DNA from: Ophioderma brevispina
Taxonomy: Eukaryota; Echinodermata; Ophiuroidea; Amphilepidida; Ophiodermatidae
DNA: 64,000 nt
Assembly: GCA_023653785.1 (NCBI GenBank)
Contig: JAMKCH010010158.1
Span: 62,001 to 126,000 of the forward strand
Direction: 5' to 3'
Part shown: in pieces, positions 1 to 11,204 of the stretch
How the letters are laid out: each line of letters starts with the position of its first letter
How positions within the stretch are numbered: the stretch's first letter is position 1
Translations under genes and position numbers: made by a program
The notes under the pieces: generated by a model
Told to the model about the DNA's origin: nothing
Database searches by the model: none
What the model saw: the letters and a program-made list of their open reading frames with translations, nothing else

Positions 1-94
1 GAGGATAAATACGCATTGTAGAAGACAAATACACCAATACAATAGCCAAAAATAAAATCACAATTGATTGGATTAATACGCAAAATGTCTTAAC

Positions 95-605
95 GAATGT
101 GGTAGGTGACAAAATTGTACTCTGAAAAATATTGAATAGAAGTCCGGAAATTAAAAAGAGTGAGCAGCTACAGGTATCTGGGACAAGATATTAAAAATGG
201 AACACACCACGGAAGAAGCACATGATGAAACTAAAAGCAGGATGAATAAACTTTGGAAGGTACAAGACATCTAAAAACATATCCACTTTCACTTGAAGAA
301 ATTATTCAACAAATTCATCATCAGAAAACACCGAGAATCAAGTAAAGTACGGACTTGGCATGATGCAAGACAACAGGGCAATAGATTGTACACGTCGCTT
401 AATAGAATGGCAGCCCGAAGGGTACAAGAAGGAAGTAAAGGAAGGCAAGACAAATAAGAGGGAGAGTATGACATAACATCATATATGGTAACGACCACTT
501 GGAGTAGAATAGCTATACGGAAGAGAGTGGAAGCGTTATGAGGAGGGCTTTGTCCAGCATGAAAATGGATTCGATGTCTACTCCAAAAGAACGAAATGCA
601 CACAA
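95..605 (+). pseudogene. RTE-like LINE ORF2 C-terminal remnant
   Basis: This is the degenerate C-terminal end of a non-LTR retrotransposon reverse-transcriptase protein, readable only by moving between frames. From about position 163 the forward strand reads YRYLGQDIKNGTHHGRST, the palm/thumb YLGQ motif of RTE-type LINEs. Around 500-600 it reads a TWSRIA-like stretch followed, in a neighbouring frame, by RYEEGFVQHENGFDVYSK, typical of the end of these ORF2 proteins. Stops and frameshifts lie between the pieces. The 5' side is cut by the window edge or by divergence. The family call rests on remembered motif resemblance; the exact clade is uncertain. The reverse-strand reading frame here is only a shadow. 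Confidence 0.6.
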
Positions 606-2080
606 TTTATCTAAAGGCATTTAAAACTTGCTAATCTTCTCACTTGCCTTCATCACTCTCACTGTCTGCTGATTCATAGAAAAAAGACAGCAATGTTTTG
701 TTGATGCAGGCACCCCCTTCTGATGATTGTTTGTCTGCCATGCATGTGGGTACGTGGAATATGCATGCACCCTTTTGAAAAGCTACACCGATGAATAGCA
801 TGACAATATTCACCTGAAAAGAAGAGCTTCTACCCACATCCTATTTAAAATCCAATATTAGGTGGACTAGGCGGTCACCCGGCTTGAGCGACTACCTGGC
901 CTTTCTTGCCCACGGGATGTGGACCTTTGAACCTGTGTGTGACCGTTTTAACTCAGATGTGTTCATTGTTCAGGTCAGCGGTCCAAATTTAGTGGTCATA
1001 GTCCATTTCTACGCAAATTGACCTCTAGATGACGTTTGACCTTTTGGTCACTCCGAACCCTGCAAACAAAGGTTAAACTGTCCTCTCCTACCATCATGCC
1101 AAATATCAGTCCCATATGTCAAGCACACGAACGCATAGCCGCCGGACAGACAGACACAAACAGATCTCATTTGTTAGTATGTATAGGCCCTGTGCACAGA
1201 GCTAAAATATGTTGAATTGACTTTTTGTTTGCCGCCCAGAATCAAACCAAGCATGATAAGAATACAATACATGCACCTGTGACCTAACCTTTCCAGTTAG
1301 TTCGGCAGTTGAATCCTTTGTATTCTCTGCATGCTTGGGTTGTTCTGGAGGCAGGTCTGGCCAAGATAACCTATTAACCTGCCGTGCAATCGCACCCTAT
1401 AGAATACGAGAGATATCCAATTAGTTACTAAACCTACACACCCGCGTATAAGAACTTAACTAATAATAGTTTAGTTTGGATCTGAAAGGAAGAATTCTAT
1501 GTGCGTCCGCAAATAGAATACGTTTGAATGTGTTAGATGGGGCGGAGTGATATCATGCATGTATATGAGGTCTGTCCCCTTTTCGGATTAGGGGTCCAAT
1601 CTTTCCGGGAATGCAAGTGCCAATTCAATTTCTGGAGACTTTCTAAATCTAAAGAGCGACATACATGTTGGATATGTTATGCATAAACCACTAGAGCATA
1701 TTTTCGAGTGGTTTTTCTTTTGTTTTCGCTAAATTGAATATTCGCGATGAACGCTTACCCTCCAATTGGATATGATGCATGCGTGCATTATGCCCCGATT
1801 TGAATATGCCTGCGTGCATTATGACCCGAGTTGAATATGCATGTGTGCTGTATCAGGGGGTGCATTATCATCAAGCGTGCTATTAACCTATAGAATTTAT
1901 ATATGCAACGCCAGCACCATGCTTTAACTTCCCCTCAGTGAAAGGGCGTTGAACAGTTCACTTGCCATGGTAATGCAATAATACCAATAGTCCAAGAAAA
2001 TTGAGGTTTGACCTGGAACAAATTGCTCTCCAAAGGTTTGTTGGCACAATGCATTTACTTAAGGTACCTAAAATGATACA
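606..2080. other. No gene recognised; repeat-like intergenic DNA
   Basis: No supportable coding region is seen. Around 860-1200 the sequence has the TGACC/GACCTTTGA-rich texture that recurs at 55.4-56.6 kb, ending near a run of GGACAGACAGACAC, so it is probably old repeat DNA. Around 1780-1860 a short phrase (TGCGTGCATTATG) is repeated about three times. Confidence 0.4.
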
Positions 2081-2084
2081 CTAA

Positions 2085-2400
2085 AAGTCCGAGGAAATCG
2101 AGTTGCAGAAATCGGCATAATTTTGCATAAATTCCAAAATGGGCGCCATTTTGATAGATTTTGTTAAATTTGGAGTTCTGAGACTCATAGCAGAATAATT
2201 TTGTATCTATACCCATGTTTACACGGTCCTGTGAACCAATTACTGACAGTAAAACTGCATAGGAATGTTTGGGTTCGGGCTTAATTGCATAAATCCCAAT
2301 GGCCGCCATTTGATAGATTTTTGTCCACATCTCGAAATATGAGTCAGAAAGGAAGTCTTTATCTATCACCGATAATTCTGTGATATTATTGGCGTGTGAA
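2085..2400. repeat. Tandem repeat, period about 162 bp, GGCGGCCA-type core
   Basis: Two diverged tandem units are visible. The phrase GCATAAATTCC, followed by an ATGGGCGCCATTTTGATAG-like core, starts at 2124. It recurs as GCATAAATCCC with ATGGCCGCCATTTGATAG at 2286, a spacing of 162 bp. Downstream parts (TTTGTATCTATACCC and TTTATCTATCACC) also correspond. The same spacing and core words occur at 32.2, 37.5 and 58.4 kb, so this is probably one repeat superfamily. The reverse-strand ORF covering it has no recognised product. Confidence 0.6.
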
Positions 2401-2489
2401 TTTGTATAAATTGTATATGATAACCCTTCCCCTTAAAGACACTATCATGATTTGAAAATATTTGAAATTTGGCAGGAATACCTTCAAAG

Positions 2490-3455
2490 TGAAGGGTAAG
2501 TCTGTATAATTCTCATAAGTTAACCTGTAGTGTGGTTGTGTGTATTCCCGTAGGATTTTCATGCAAATTGATTTTGTTGCTGTTTGGGTTCAATAGGACC
2601 TAAACTGTCAGAAAAGATGGGGTTCAAATTTTCCTACTGATGCCTCCCTTCTTCAAGGGGGCAAATGTTAGTACAGGTAAAAATTTAAAATCGAGTCAAT
2701 TGGTGTTTTAATGTACACCAACGCATCTCTGTCTCGTCCGAAAGGATTAAACAAAAGTATAATTTGCCTAGTTCCACCGTTAGTTAAGCGGTATAGCCCC
2801 ATAATGGTTTCAAGGTCCCCTGGGGTAAATGCTCCGATGTTTGTTGAAAGTGTGTGTCAAATGCATTCCTTGTGATATTACCGAAACAGAAATGCATTTT
2901 ATTGATCTTTTGATATCACCATTGCGACATCCGGGAAAGTTTCTGGTGACCCCGCAGACCATGTAGACCCTTGCTACAATGTTGCTATGTAATTTAGCAC
3001 ACCAAATTTCACACACTGTAATAATAACATTTGTTTGAGATCCTTGGACAATTCAAACAACTATCACCAGTTTCAAACAAAATCTAGCCATGGGTACATT
3101 TTACCCCAGGAATGACCTTGAACCATTATAGGAGGGCTCAGCGCTTTACTAAGGTCGGAACCTAGTCTAATATATACTTTTTCAATCCTTATAAGGAGCC
3201 GAACATGTTAATGATACATTAAAACACAATTTGACGCGATTTTAGATTTTTCCTGTAGTAACATTCCCCCTCCCTTGAAGAAGGTGGCAGCAGTCCGAAA
3301 ATTTTGCACCCCATCATTTTTTCTGACTGGTTCTGGTCCCTATTGATGAAAAACAGCAAATAAACATGCAACTTTAACCAAAATCCTACGGGAACTGATT
3401 CATTGACCTAACCAACCACACTATTTTCCAGCTGTGAGAATTGAAAGAAAAGGAG
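2490..3455. repeat. Long inverted repeat (foldback), arms about 350 bp
   Basis: The left arm (about 2490-2830) and right arm (about 3098-3455) are imperfect reverse complements, symmetric about position 2967. Clear anchors are CCCGTAGGATTTT at 2547 against AAAATCCTACGGG ending at 3392; a TTCTTCAAGGG-type stretch in each arm; and ATAATGGTTTCAAGGTC at 2801 against GACCTTGAACCATTAT ending at 3128. The loop is about 270 bp. Arm identity looks like roughly 70-80%, so it is an old foldback or a pair of inverted element copies. No coding capacity is recognised. Confidence 0.7.
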
Positions 3456-3863
3456 AAAACGCAGTGTCCAAGATATGATTCTCCTTCAATTACGTGTTGT
3501 AGTAAAGTGTCCGTTCGGACAGTTAATGACTAAAAGCTCCCGAGTCTGTCCTTATCAGGGTGCTTCTGGTCTTACTATTTGCAGGGTATGGTTAGATACC
3601 TACTTGTTACGTATCAGCTGAATCTGATTTTTTGATTATTTTTTTCGATTTGCTGATTTAGCGAACATCACTGATAGTGGTCTTTAATTAGCATCAAATC
3701 CAAATGGACAAGACAAACAAAGCCAACGGTAATGATTTTGGACCATAATGATACGTCCTAGATTCGTGACAATTTTACTCGTGGAATAAACAAAGCCAAC
3801 TGCACAAGGAACTATGTCCATATCATATCCAGTCTTATCCATGAGAATCATCTCCTGCTTCGA

Positions 3864-4229
3864 TCAAGTTCTGGCTGTGAAGAATTGGCACACGTGATAC
3901 CCTTTATTTAGTTGATGACCCTTTTTAAGTATAATAAAAGTTTCCCTCTTGATAGAATGGCGTTCACCCCTAAACCCCATCTGTAAAGTTTTCCGTCGCC
4001 GAAATGTCAACACCTGTCCTTTTGATGTGAGTAGATAAAATGTGATTTTTGTCATCCCATCGAGTACTGTGTAAATTGATATCGCTTCATCACATCCAAC
4101 CAAATGTTTTCTTTGCCCTAAGATGTTTTCACAGCTTAATAAGAAAAATAGTACCTTTTCTAATATACCACCTTTGACTACTGGGGGTTCTGGGGACGAG
4201 GCATTAGCAATCGGACCATTTGGCCTTTA
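3864..4229 (-). pseudogene. Unrecognised coding fragment, paralogue of 59.7-60.2 kb
   Basis: The reverse strand encodes a fragment (79 codons open) containing KITFYLLTSKGQ and LQMGFRGERHSIK. The fragment at 59722-60165 (minus) encodes the parallel KINVFSLSSDGL and LQMGLWSEEQPIK in the same order, and the flanking DNA also corresponds: a TTTTCACAG stretch, TCTGGGACGAG-like and GGCCTTTAA/GACCTTTAA. The two are therefore copies of one sequence. I do not recognise the protein. This copy is more degraded in its C-terminal half. It could be a repeated exon of a host gene family or part of a mobile element. Confidence 0.45.
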
Positions 4230-4318
4230 ATTCTAATCTATATGCAACTAAATCAATAATTACGTTATTGCTTAACCTTCGTCCTAATCAGGTTATTTTT
4301 GGTACATGTCTAACCACA

Positions 4319-4336
4319 CGGGGGGGGGGGGGGGGG
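4319..4336. repeat. Poly-G run
   Basis: About 17 consecutive G residues within otherwise AT-rich DNA. G runs of this kind recur at the edges of or inside small inverted-repeat elements in this window (33.39, 40.5, 51.4, 58.3 and 62.95 kb), so this one may mark an eroded element. Confidence 0.8.
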
Positions 4337-4559
4337 TTGAATGTAAACTCCCCTATATTTTCCATTGCCATCCCCTTTGAAACTTGGTTTTGTTGCATCA
4401 TTGGAAGCTATATGTGTTCTTCTCTATCCAGTCATACCAAAATAAGTACCAAAACCAGATCTTGCTCGCTGATTCATATGCCCGGTCACCTTTGCAAATT
4501 TGGTGAAATCAGTTTTGTGTAGGCCTACAAAGGTGTAGAAAATTTGAATTTTGGGGCTC

Positions 4560-7010
4560 AATAAAACGAAAAACCTAAATGTAACATACTACTAAAAAGC
4601 AAGTTTATAACATGAAACCTTTTGTTTTAAGACAATATATAGGTGTACCATTTTACATAGTACAGTCTAAGAGGCTTCACCAATCCCCTCAACTTTGGCA
4701 TCTCAGATGGTGGTCAGATTTCTTTGTCAAGAAAAATGTTCTCAAGGAATATAAAAATACCACCTAAAACTCATTTGCGACCAATCACACATTTTTTTTT
4801 TGCACCAGTAGAAAAACTCGAGGGAGGCAACAACCCCAATTTCTAATCAGCATGTTTAAATAAAATCTTACCACTATGTTATACAACATTTTCAGACTTT
4901 GAACTCAACAGACACAAGTGTTGCTGACATATGCTTAAAATTTGTGGCATATGTTTGAGTTCCTAAGTGTGCCTATTTAAGCAAATACCTAACGTTTTAA
5001 AGGTTCTAAGCTTTTGTACTTATCCTCTTGTTTTCATTTTTCACCCAACCGATAGTCTTTTTTTTTTTCACATGTTGGGGTGTCTAATAACGGTGGGAGG
5101 GTTATGGTTTGGTGCAAGATAATTACCATAAGGGAAAACATGTAGAGATACAGGCCAACTCGCAGCAATCGTTAAGGTGTTTAACAATCATGGTACACAT
5201 TTTTGGGGCATCCTCTTTCAAAAAAAATTCCACTTTAAAACAAATTACCAGCCTCTGGTGGTTAATTATTTTGACTGATAATATATATTCTACCTACGCA
5301 ATAAAAACTTTTGTTCAAATTGACAAACAAATTCACTTTTATAATCATTTTTTGGAAATTTGACAGTCTCATTTTACAAATTTGTTCTTAGAAGAAATAA
5401 TTGTTTCCCTAATTGTGGCATTTTTGCTAAATAGAAGTTTTGTCCTTCTGTCAAAAAATGTCTTTCGATTCCGTCTTATCATGTATAAGTTTTTGATATT
5501 GAAAACATTATCTATGGTGCTTTAACCTCTAATAAAGAACTTATCTACCTCTCTATATACCTCTCCTGTATCACATCATTAAAGAAGAAAGTCAGCTTCC
5601 ATCAAACCTTAAAAAAATGGGGACTAAGTAGCATCGACCGACCACAAATCAAACCTAATACAGATTTTTTGGTAATCAGTTTAACTGCCTCAAAGATTTC
5701 CCTATGAGGGCGCACTCATTTACAAACAAATCGTGTTTTTCTGCAGTATCTAATCGGGTCAAGACTAATTACTGTGTGAAATAACTAAGCTCACGGAAGT
5801 CCTTTCTTTAATATTAAAAAATCACAACTTTGTTATAAAATTCCGGAATCTGGAATTTTTGTTATAACGAACAGTATCCTATGTACTGTTTATACTGTGC
5901 ATAAATACTGCAGAAAAAAATCCGATTCATCTCTAACTTTGGAATTAATCATTTTGGTGACTATCGTTAGTTCCTAAATGTATTTATTTTTAATTACTAA
6001 ACAGAAAACATATTTCCGAAATCCTCTGAAGTCTGCCTTCAAAGTTGTGTCAAAGCAGATACGGAACATTTGCACATGGACTACACTCTATACTAAGACG
6101 TGTCTGGAATGATAAGCAGCAGCGCATATCCGGAAACTTACTAACAGCATGAAACAAAACTTTGTTTGCCTGGCTCTTAAGACTTTGAATGAGAACATTC
6201 ATATTCCGAACTGTTCAGAAATATTCATGCAGTAGTCCTTTTTGGCAAATGAAGCCATTGAGCTACCAGTAAGCCGGTAAAATACCAAAGGAATTTTTTT
6301 TCCCCTTCTGATTGTGTAATTTTATTATAGACTCTTAAAAATGTTTCCTATTTTGTATTTTGAAAATGAGATTCAGAGAAGTTTTTGAATCCACAAATAT
6401 TTTAAATAGATATTTTAAAAATAAAATATTTTTCATAAGTTGGAGTCCCGTGTCTTTAAATAATGGGCAACTTCTAACATGTTCTTTATAATATAAGCAT
6501 GGCCACCAGAAACAAATTTCAACATAACCATTTCACGAAGTCAACAAATGGAGCCATATTGGATTTAGCAAATAAGGCCTACCATATTGCTATTAGTGTT
6601 CTTATTGAGTTCGTAGACCCCCACAACATGGTATAGACACCACATTACATCTCTACGACCCTCAGATCTTGAGTATGTGAAAAAGTCCTTTGCAATGGCG
6701 GGCCCTTTGGGAATTTATGCAAATTAGACATATATCTCTCGCAACACGGATTTTTTCTCGACTTTTAGTATGGTATGTTGGGTACTGTCGAAGAAATGCA
6801 TGTGAAGAAAACCTTGATAGCAAATTATTTCTAAGGTTACAGTCCAAAAATTTCATTATCTTTTCCTGGCCTACAAGGCAGAACGTTCATGTACCACAAC
6901 TCCCTAGGTTATGTGCTTTATGACGGTAAAGATCAAGATTGCCACTCCCTACAAGACAGAAAGCTTATTTATGTGGTGGTTAAAAAACAAAGTCAACTTT
7001 TTTAAAACTG
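4560..7010. other. No gene recognised
   Basis: AT-rich DNA with only short, unconvincing open frames on both strands (for example around 5109-5363 and 6662-6923). No domain motif, repeat array or inverted repeat was recognised. Confidence 0.4.
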
Positions 7011-7019
7011 CAGTATACG

Positions 7020-7440
7020 TCCACAATTGTCTCTTTTAAAATCTGCGTTGTTAATAACCGCCGATTACCTATACAAATACATGGCGATACATGAAGAACT
7101 TAATGAATAATTCTATCGGCATTAAATCAACTGCGGCTTATTCATCCAAATCCGTTTTGGTGAAGTACGTATTAGTCGTCTCCACACGTGTAGTTATTAC
7201 CCGTATTAACTAGTCCGAGGGAATTAAAAAAACAGAATCACTAATTCCCCGCCCGTCCATTGTACCCTATTGTAATCCGTCTCCACATGCGGTCGGCATA
7301 ATCACTTAATACCGGACCTAAATTGATCGGTTTTAGTGTTGATTCTAATTTGCCGTGTGAACCCACATCGGGTTTAACTCTATCGGGGACGTAACTAGGT
7401 TAAGTCCGACGATTTAATGCCGAGAAGAAGCAGGGTTAAG
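7020..7440. repeat. Dispersed repeat related to 12.2-12.5 kb
   Basis: This stretch carries phrases such as CGTCTCCACA(C/T)G, TTAATACCGGACC and TTAAGTCCGACG. They correspond to CGCGTCCACACGG, TTAATACCGACC and TTTAAGTCCGACG in 12180-12475. The shared vocabulary and CpG content unlike the neighbourhood suggest two diverged copies of one element. Ends and target duplications could not be fixed by eye. Confidence 0.4.
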
Positions 7441-7814
7441 GCCGGTCGTAACTTTATGACAGGTATTGTAGTAAAGTAAGTGTGGGACGCGTTCTATGGA
7501 AACTAATGTCGCATTTTCGTCTTTCCTGAAGTAAAGCACGGAAAGCAGGGGCGTTAAAGTAGGGGTGGCCGGAAGTGGGAGACTCAGGCATCCTTTGGAA
7601 AAAAAATGGGGAGAATTGTTGAAGGCAAGGGAGAAAAAAGGGGCAAGGAAAAGGAGGATAAGAGTTAAGAGAAGAGGAGAGCCAGGGAGAAGCCGGTGTT
7701 TTGATGTTATGATGTACAGCATGCAGAGGTGACACCGTGCTCATTTGAGACTCAAAGAAATAGTCAGCAGGCAAGCAAAGCGAGTACATTATAGTCAGGG
7801 GACACACGTCAACA

Positions 7815-7960
7815 AACTCAGACGTGTGCAAGGTCTGATATTTTATTTGGACCTTGTTATTGAACCCATAAGGAGTTGATTTAAACGTGTTGTCTAATTT
7901 CTCCAGTGACGAATTTTCATCGATGAGGGCACTTTTCAAATGGCCGCAAAATGGTTTTAA
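7815..7960 (+). repeat. Single diverged copy of the ~155-bp GGCGGCCA repeat family
   Basis: Contains GAGGGCACTTTTCAAATGGCCGC preceded by a GAACC..AAGG..TTGA-type block. This parallels the copy at 31.2-31.4 kb (GAGGGAGCTCTTTCAAAATGG) in the same order and orientation. It overlaps a 161-codon reverse-strand open frame that I judge non-coding. Confidence 0.4.
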
Positions 7961-8284
7961 ACGGCTATAAAAAATTAAAATAGTCGTGTATAAATTGCTT
8001 CAGAAAAATTGATTAAGTCTGTTTTCCAATGGGGACATTGTATTGAGTAACCCTATTCAGTTGTTTTCAACCTAATACCAAAAACACTCAATGACAGTTT
8101 CAATCAATTGAGGCTGTTTTTCTGCATTAAATGGCGGTCAAATGATAAAAACCTATAACGTTAAATTTAGTAACGTCTAAAGTGCTTCAGGAAATAATTA
8201 TGTTAGAGTGTTTTTCAAATTATAATCATAAGGAGGTGTTTTCAGCTAAGTAAATTCTCAGTCACAGTTTTCAAGGATAGAGGG

Positions 8285-8580
8285 GACTCTAACAAATAGA
8301 ACAGTCATGCTTTAGAAATGCCATCTTCCTGGTAAAGTCTCCATGTAGCTTGACTAGAGGTTGGAACGGGGGCTCAGCTAGGCGGTGCAGGGCCCTGTTC
8401 AGGTCTCATGCGGGGACAAGCGACTTCCTGGAAGGACACTCGTAAAACATCCTTTTCAAGACAGGTGAATTAGACAAGGCCATGACTGCGGCAGTATGGC
8501 AGGCGCTCATGGAGCGTGCGCTGGCCCCTAGTTGCTGGAACCCCATGTGAAGAACTCTGCTACGTTTCCCTAAATGTAAC
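8285..8580 (-). pseudogene. DIRS tyrosine recombinase, middle part, truncated
   Basis: The minus strand reads LGASARSMSACHTAAVMAL, then KRMFYECPSRKSLVPA, a TGA stop where a tryptophan codon would be expected, then DLNRALHRLAEPPFQPLV and FTRKMAFL. This is the stretch of DIRS tyrosine recombinases that leads into the catalytic domain. The catalytic arginine, His-x-x-Arg and tyrosine motifs are absent because the match ends near 8285. An intact enzyme would integrate the circular cDNA. Confidence 0.75.
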
Positions 8581-8800
8581 CCGCCACATCGTGGGAAATT
8601 TATATTTTGAGTTTTTACTATCACTGCAGAGTTTGAAATATTAAAGTTTCCATAACTGTTTACTTCTTTCTTCTTTGATACACACATCAAAGTTACGCCT
8701 TATACAATTTGACAAAAATAAAGTACAATATAACAAATTTTAAGCTATTTTCTTTATTTTTTCAAAACTGTCCTGTGCGACATGTGGCGGGTTTTCCCAG
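8581..8800. mobile_element. Small inverted-repeat insertion inside the DIRS recombinase
   Basis: The left end begins CCCGCCACATCG at 8581. The right end finishes CGACATGTGGCGGG near 8799, a near-perfect terminal inverted repeat. The interior is AT-rich, unlike the GC-rich DIRS sequence on both sides, and recombinase coding resumes on the far side at 8580. This looks like a 220-bp non-autonomous DNA transposon. No clean target duplication was found. Confidence 0.5.
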
Positions 8801-8819
8801 ATCACATCATTATAAGGAT

Positions 8820-9330
8820 TGACTTTGTTGTCTTGGCAGCATGCCTTGTACTTCCTGATGCGGACATTGTAATCTTCTCGTTGAAGGATGCTGCAAATTC
8901 CTGCCAGGGCACAGACTCTTCAGAAGAGAAAGGCTGCGGCAGTTTTAGGATATGATGAAAGTCGCCATACAGTCAGGTGAAGGGTCTGAATTGTCGCTAG
9001 AGGAACTAGAGTCTTGTCCGGGTTCATCAAGAGGTCTCTCCTCGTCGGGAGGTAAAACGGTCCGCCACCGTGAGAGGAAGTACTTTCGGGAACCACATTT
9101 GTCTAGGCCAGTGTGGGCTATTAGAAGCATGTTGCACCCGCGGATCTTGAGAGCTTCTCCAGCACCCTGGGTATCATTGCTATCGGGGGAACACATATGA
9201 CGAGATCCTGTCCCATCCCAGCTGATCGTCATTGCGCCTATGGCAAACCGCCATCTGGCCCTCCCCAGGAACAGTATGTCCGGATCTGGTTGTTTCCAGC
9301 CGCAGCAAAAAGGTTGATTAGAGGACACTC
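8820..9330 (-). pseudogene. DIRS linker and recombinase N-terminus (broken)
   Basis: An open frame of 127 codons (9328-8945) reads WRFAIGAMTISWDGTG and LKIRGCNMLLIAHTG, the conserved region between RNase H and recombinase in DIRS elements. It is followed by an acidic, serine-rich tail that looks frameshifted. Further along the minus strand (about 8900-8830) the frame reads YNVRIRKYKACCQDNKVNPY, which resembles the core-binding N-terminal domain of tyrosine recombinases. A 220-bp insertion then separates this from the rest of the recombinase. Confidence 0.7.
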
Positions 9331-9995
9331 GAGTCTGGTTTGCAGACCACCTTCACCACTGTTGGGTTGAGGTGCAATTCCACCGACAGGCCCCTGACCT
9401 TGGTCGGGGCATAGATGTTTGTTCCCCTTTTCGACAGGGTACCCGCTAGAATGTTACCTGCTTTCGGGAGATGGACTACCTCGAGCTGAATCGTGTGGCG
9501 CTGGCACCATATATCAGCAGCATGATTGTCTGTTGACATAGAATCGAGCTGCGGGTACCTCCCAGGGGCTCGTTCCCCAAACTCGTGCGTAACCCTACTT
9601 GCATACTAACTCATGCGTATGTCCTACATAACAGACCTTTTCATAACCAGTTAAAATTGGTCAATTGGACAATGGTAATCAGGGCATGACATAGTATGCA
9701 CGTAGATTTACGACTGAGTTTCGGGAACGGACCCCTGCTTGTTTATATAAGTCACTAACGTGAGGTTGTTGCAGCGTAGGGTGGTCGTCTGGTCCTTGAC
9801 CTTGAGAAGTAGGCGCTGTAATGCCAGGCGGACCACCCACAGCTCCAGAAGGTTGATGTGATGCTTCGCAATGACTGGAGTCCAAGACACTGCCAATCGC
9901 CAGCCTTCCCAGTGGGCTCCCCAGCCCGTTTTGGGCCGTGTCTATGGTGAGCGTGGAAGCGGACCGCCCAGAGTGAATGTTGTGAGGCTGCATTT
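9300..9995 (-). pseudogene. DIRS RNase H domain (broken)
   Basis: The minus strand near 9875-9830 reads IAKHHINLLELWVVRLALQ, near 9760 VTYINKQGS, and near 9530-9430 AADIWCQRHTIQLEVVHLPK followed by AGNILAGTL. These are the successive RNase H blocks seen after the RT in DIRS elements. Between the second and third blocks, about 150 bp (roughly 9541-9700) does not read as RNase H and may be a small insertion or a diverged part. The role in an intact element is removal of the RNA template. Confidence 0.8.
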
Positions 9996-10099
9996 ACCTC
10001 TGAGGGCGGGGTGGCCCTTTGGAGAGACGGCTATCCCATTCGACATTCAGTCTATCTTGAGGTTGAACTTGGAGTGAACGTGAGTGCATGTTCTCGTAC

Positions 10100-10805
10100 G
10101 AGTAGGTGTCGTTGGGGAAGGACTTCTGTGATGCTGGCTATAAGGGCAAGAAGCCGTAACAATAGTTTGGATGGAGCCGTCTGCCTGGCGAGGAGGTTCG
10201 GTGTGCACAGGACGAATGGGGTTGTTCTCTCTGCTGTCGGGAACACCTTCCCTCTGCCGAATTCTATGATCGAGCCCAGGAAATGGACTGTCTAGGATGG
10301 TTGGATAGCTGACTCCTCCCAGTTGATGATTCGTCCCAGGGAAGCTGACAAGGCTGCAGGTCTTCCAGATTTTAAAGCGAAGGGCCTGGGATGGGGCAGT
10401 GATCAGCCAGTCGTCGAGGTAAACGTAGATAAACATTCCTTGTCACCGCAGAGCTCCGGCATTCACCTTGACTATCCTTGTGAAGATCCCTGTGACCGTG
10501 GATAGCTTGAAGCGCAGGCTCTAGAAAGGGACGATCTCGCTGTTGATGTATATAAAACCCGAGCCATTTCCTGTCTGAAGGATGGATGGTCACGTGTAGA
10601 TATGCGTCCTGAAAGTCCAGTGTTGCGCTCCACCACCCCTGGTGTAGTTACGGGATGATGGCCGCTAAGGTTTCCATGTGGAAAAGGTATGAGTCGAATG
10701 TAACGGTTAAGCGGCCTAGGGTTTAGTATGGGCGCCATTCGCCCGACTTCTTCGCTGTTAGGAAGAATGTTGAAAAGAAACTACCCTTCGCTTGGGGACA
10801 GTTTC
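10100..10805 (-). pseudogene. DIRS reverse transcriptase domain (broken)
   Basis: Copies element RNA into DNA in an intact element. On the minus strand, near 10790-10690, the frame reads FFSTFFLTAKKSGEWRPILN then PRPLNRYI, the RT1-2 region. After a frameshift it reads TLDFQDAYLHVTIHPSDRKW, the first catalytic aspartate region, near 10625-10560. After another shift it reads FIYVYLDDWLITA at about 10440-10400, the paired catalytic aspartates. The catalytic residues survive, but at least three frameshifts break the protein. The YLDDWL form is typical of DIRS-like elements rather than LINEs (YADD). Confidence 0.85.
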
Positions 10806-10984
10806 TAAGGCTTCTTTTAGGCTTCACAAATCAATGTATTTTAAGAGTTTATGACCCCTTAAACCCATTAAATGACCCTTAAATCCTTAAAGTATATATT
10901 GTTAATATTTATGCACTATGCATATAATAACAAAAGATTTTAGCACCAACAAAAATCATTATAACATGATATGGGCATTTCCTT

Positions 10985-11175
10985 AGAGAGATTCTTTGAA
11001 AAATATGTCATTTGGCGACCATTTTGAAAAAGCGCCCTCCCCAGTTGACAAAAAAGACTGAGAATTAGACAACAAGTTGGAAGTTATTCCTTGTGGTGTT
11101 ATTGAACACATGAAAGTGAAAAACCAAACTTGGCAAACCTTCTGAAGTAATAGCAACAGGATGACATGTGCCCCC
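10985..11175 (-). repeat. Copy of the ~155-bp GGCGGCCA repeat family
   Basis: The plus strand reads GGCGACCATTTTGAAAAAGC, then AACAAGTTGGAAGTTATTCC, TTGTGGTGTTATTGAA and AAAACCAAACTTGGCAAA. The same blocks occur in the same order at 32520-32690 (GGAGGACATTTTGAAAAAAG, AACAAGTTGGACC, TTGTGATGTCCTTGAA, AAAAATCAACGTTGGCAAA). An inverted copy is at 31.2-31.4 kb. It is a dispersed repeat with no recognised protein. Confidence 0.6.
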
Positions 11176-11204
11176 TGACTATTTCCCAAATCCTACATTA
11201 TTGT

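Larger units (their letters stand above)
8285..10805 (-). mobile_element. DIRS-type tyrosine-recombinase retrotransposon, degenerate
   Basis: Reading the minus strand from 10805 to 8285 gives, in the usual DIRS order, reverse transcriptase, RNase H, a linker and the start of a tyrosine recombinase. Every part matches DIRS-like elements in motif content, but frames shift repeatedly and stops interrupt, so no protein is intact. Neither end shows the split or inverted terminal repeats expected of a full DIRS element, and no gag is seen. Both ends therefore look truncated: the 5' end within the RT N-terminus, and the 3' end before the catalytic His-Arg-Tyr part of the recombinase. Base composition is much more GC-rich than the flanks. 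Confidence 0.85.

Noticed and set aside
7414..7939. 161-codon reverse-strand frame, one of the longest in the window
   Set aside because: No domain or motif; Pro/Phe/Ser-rich from purine-rich DNA on the plus strand, and its start overlaps a dispersed repeat copy.
8952..9200. 82-codon forward frame
   Set aside because: Antisense to the DIRS linker region, which has clear family motifs on the minus strand.
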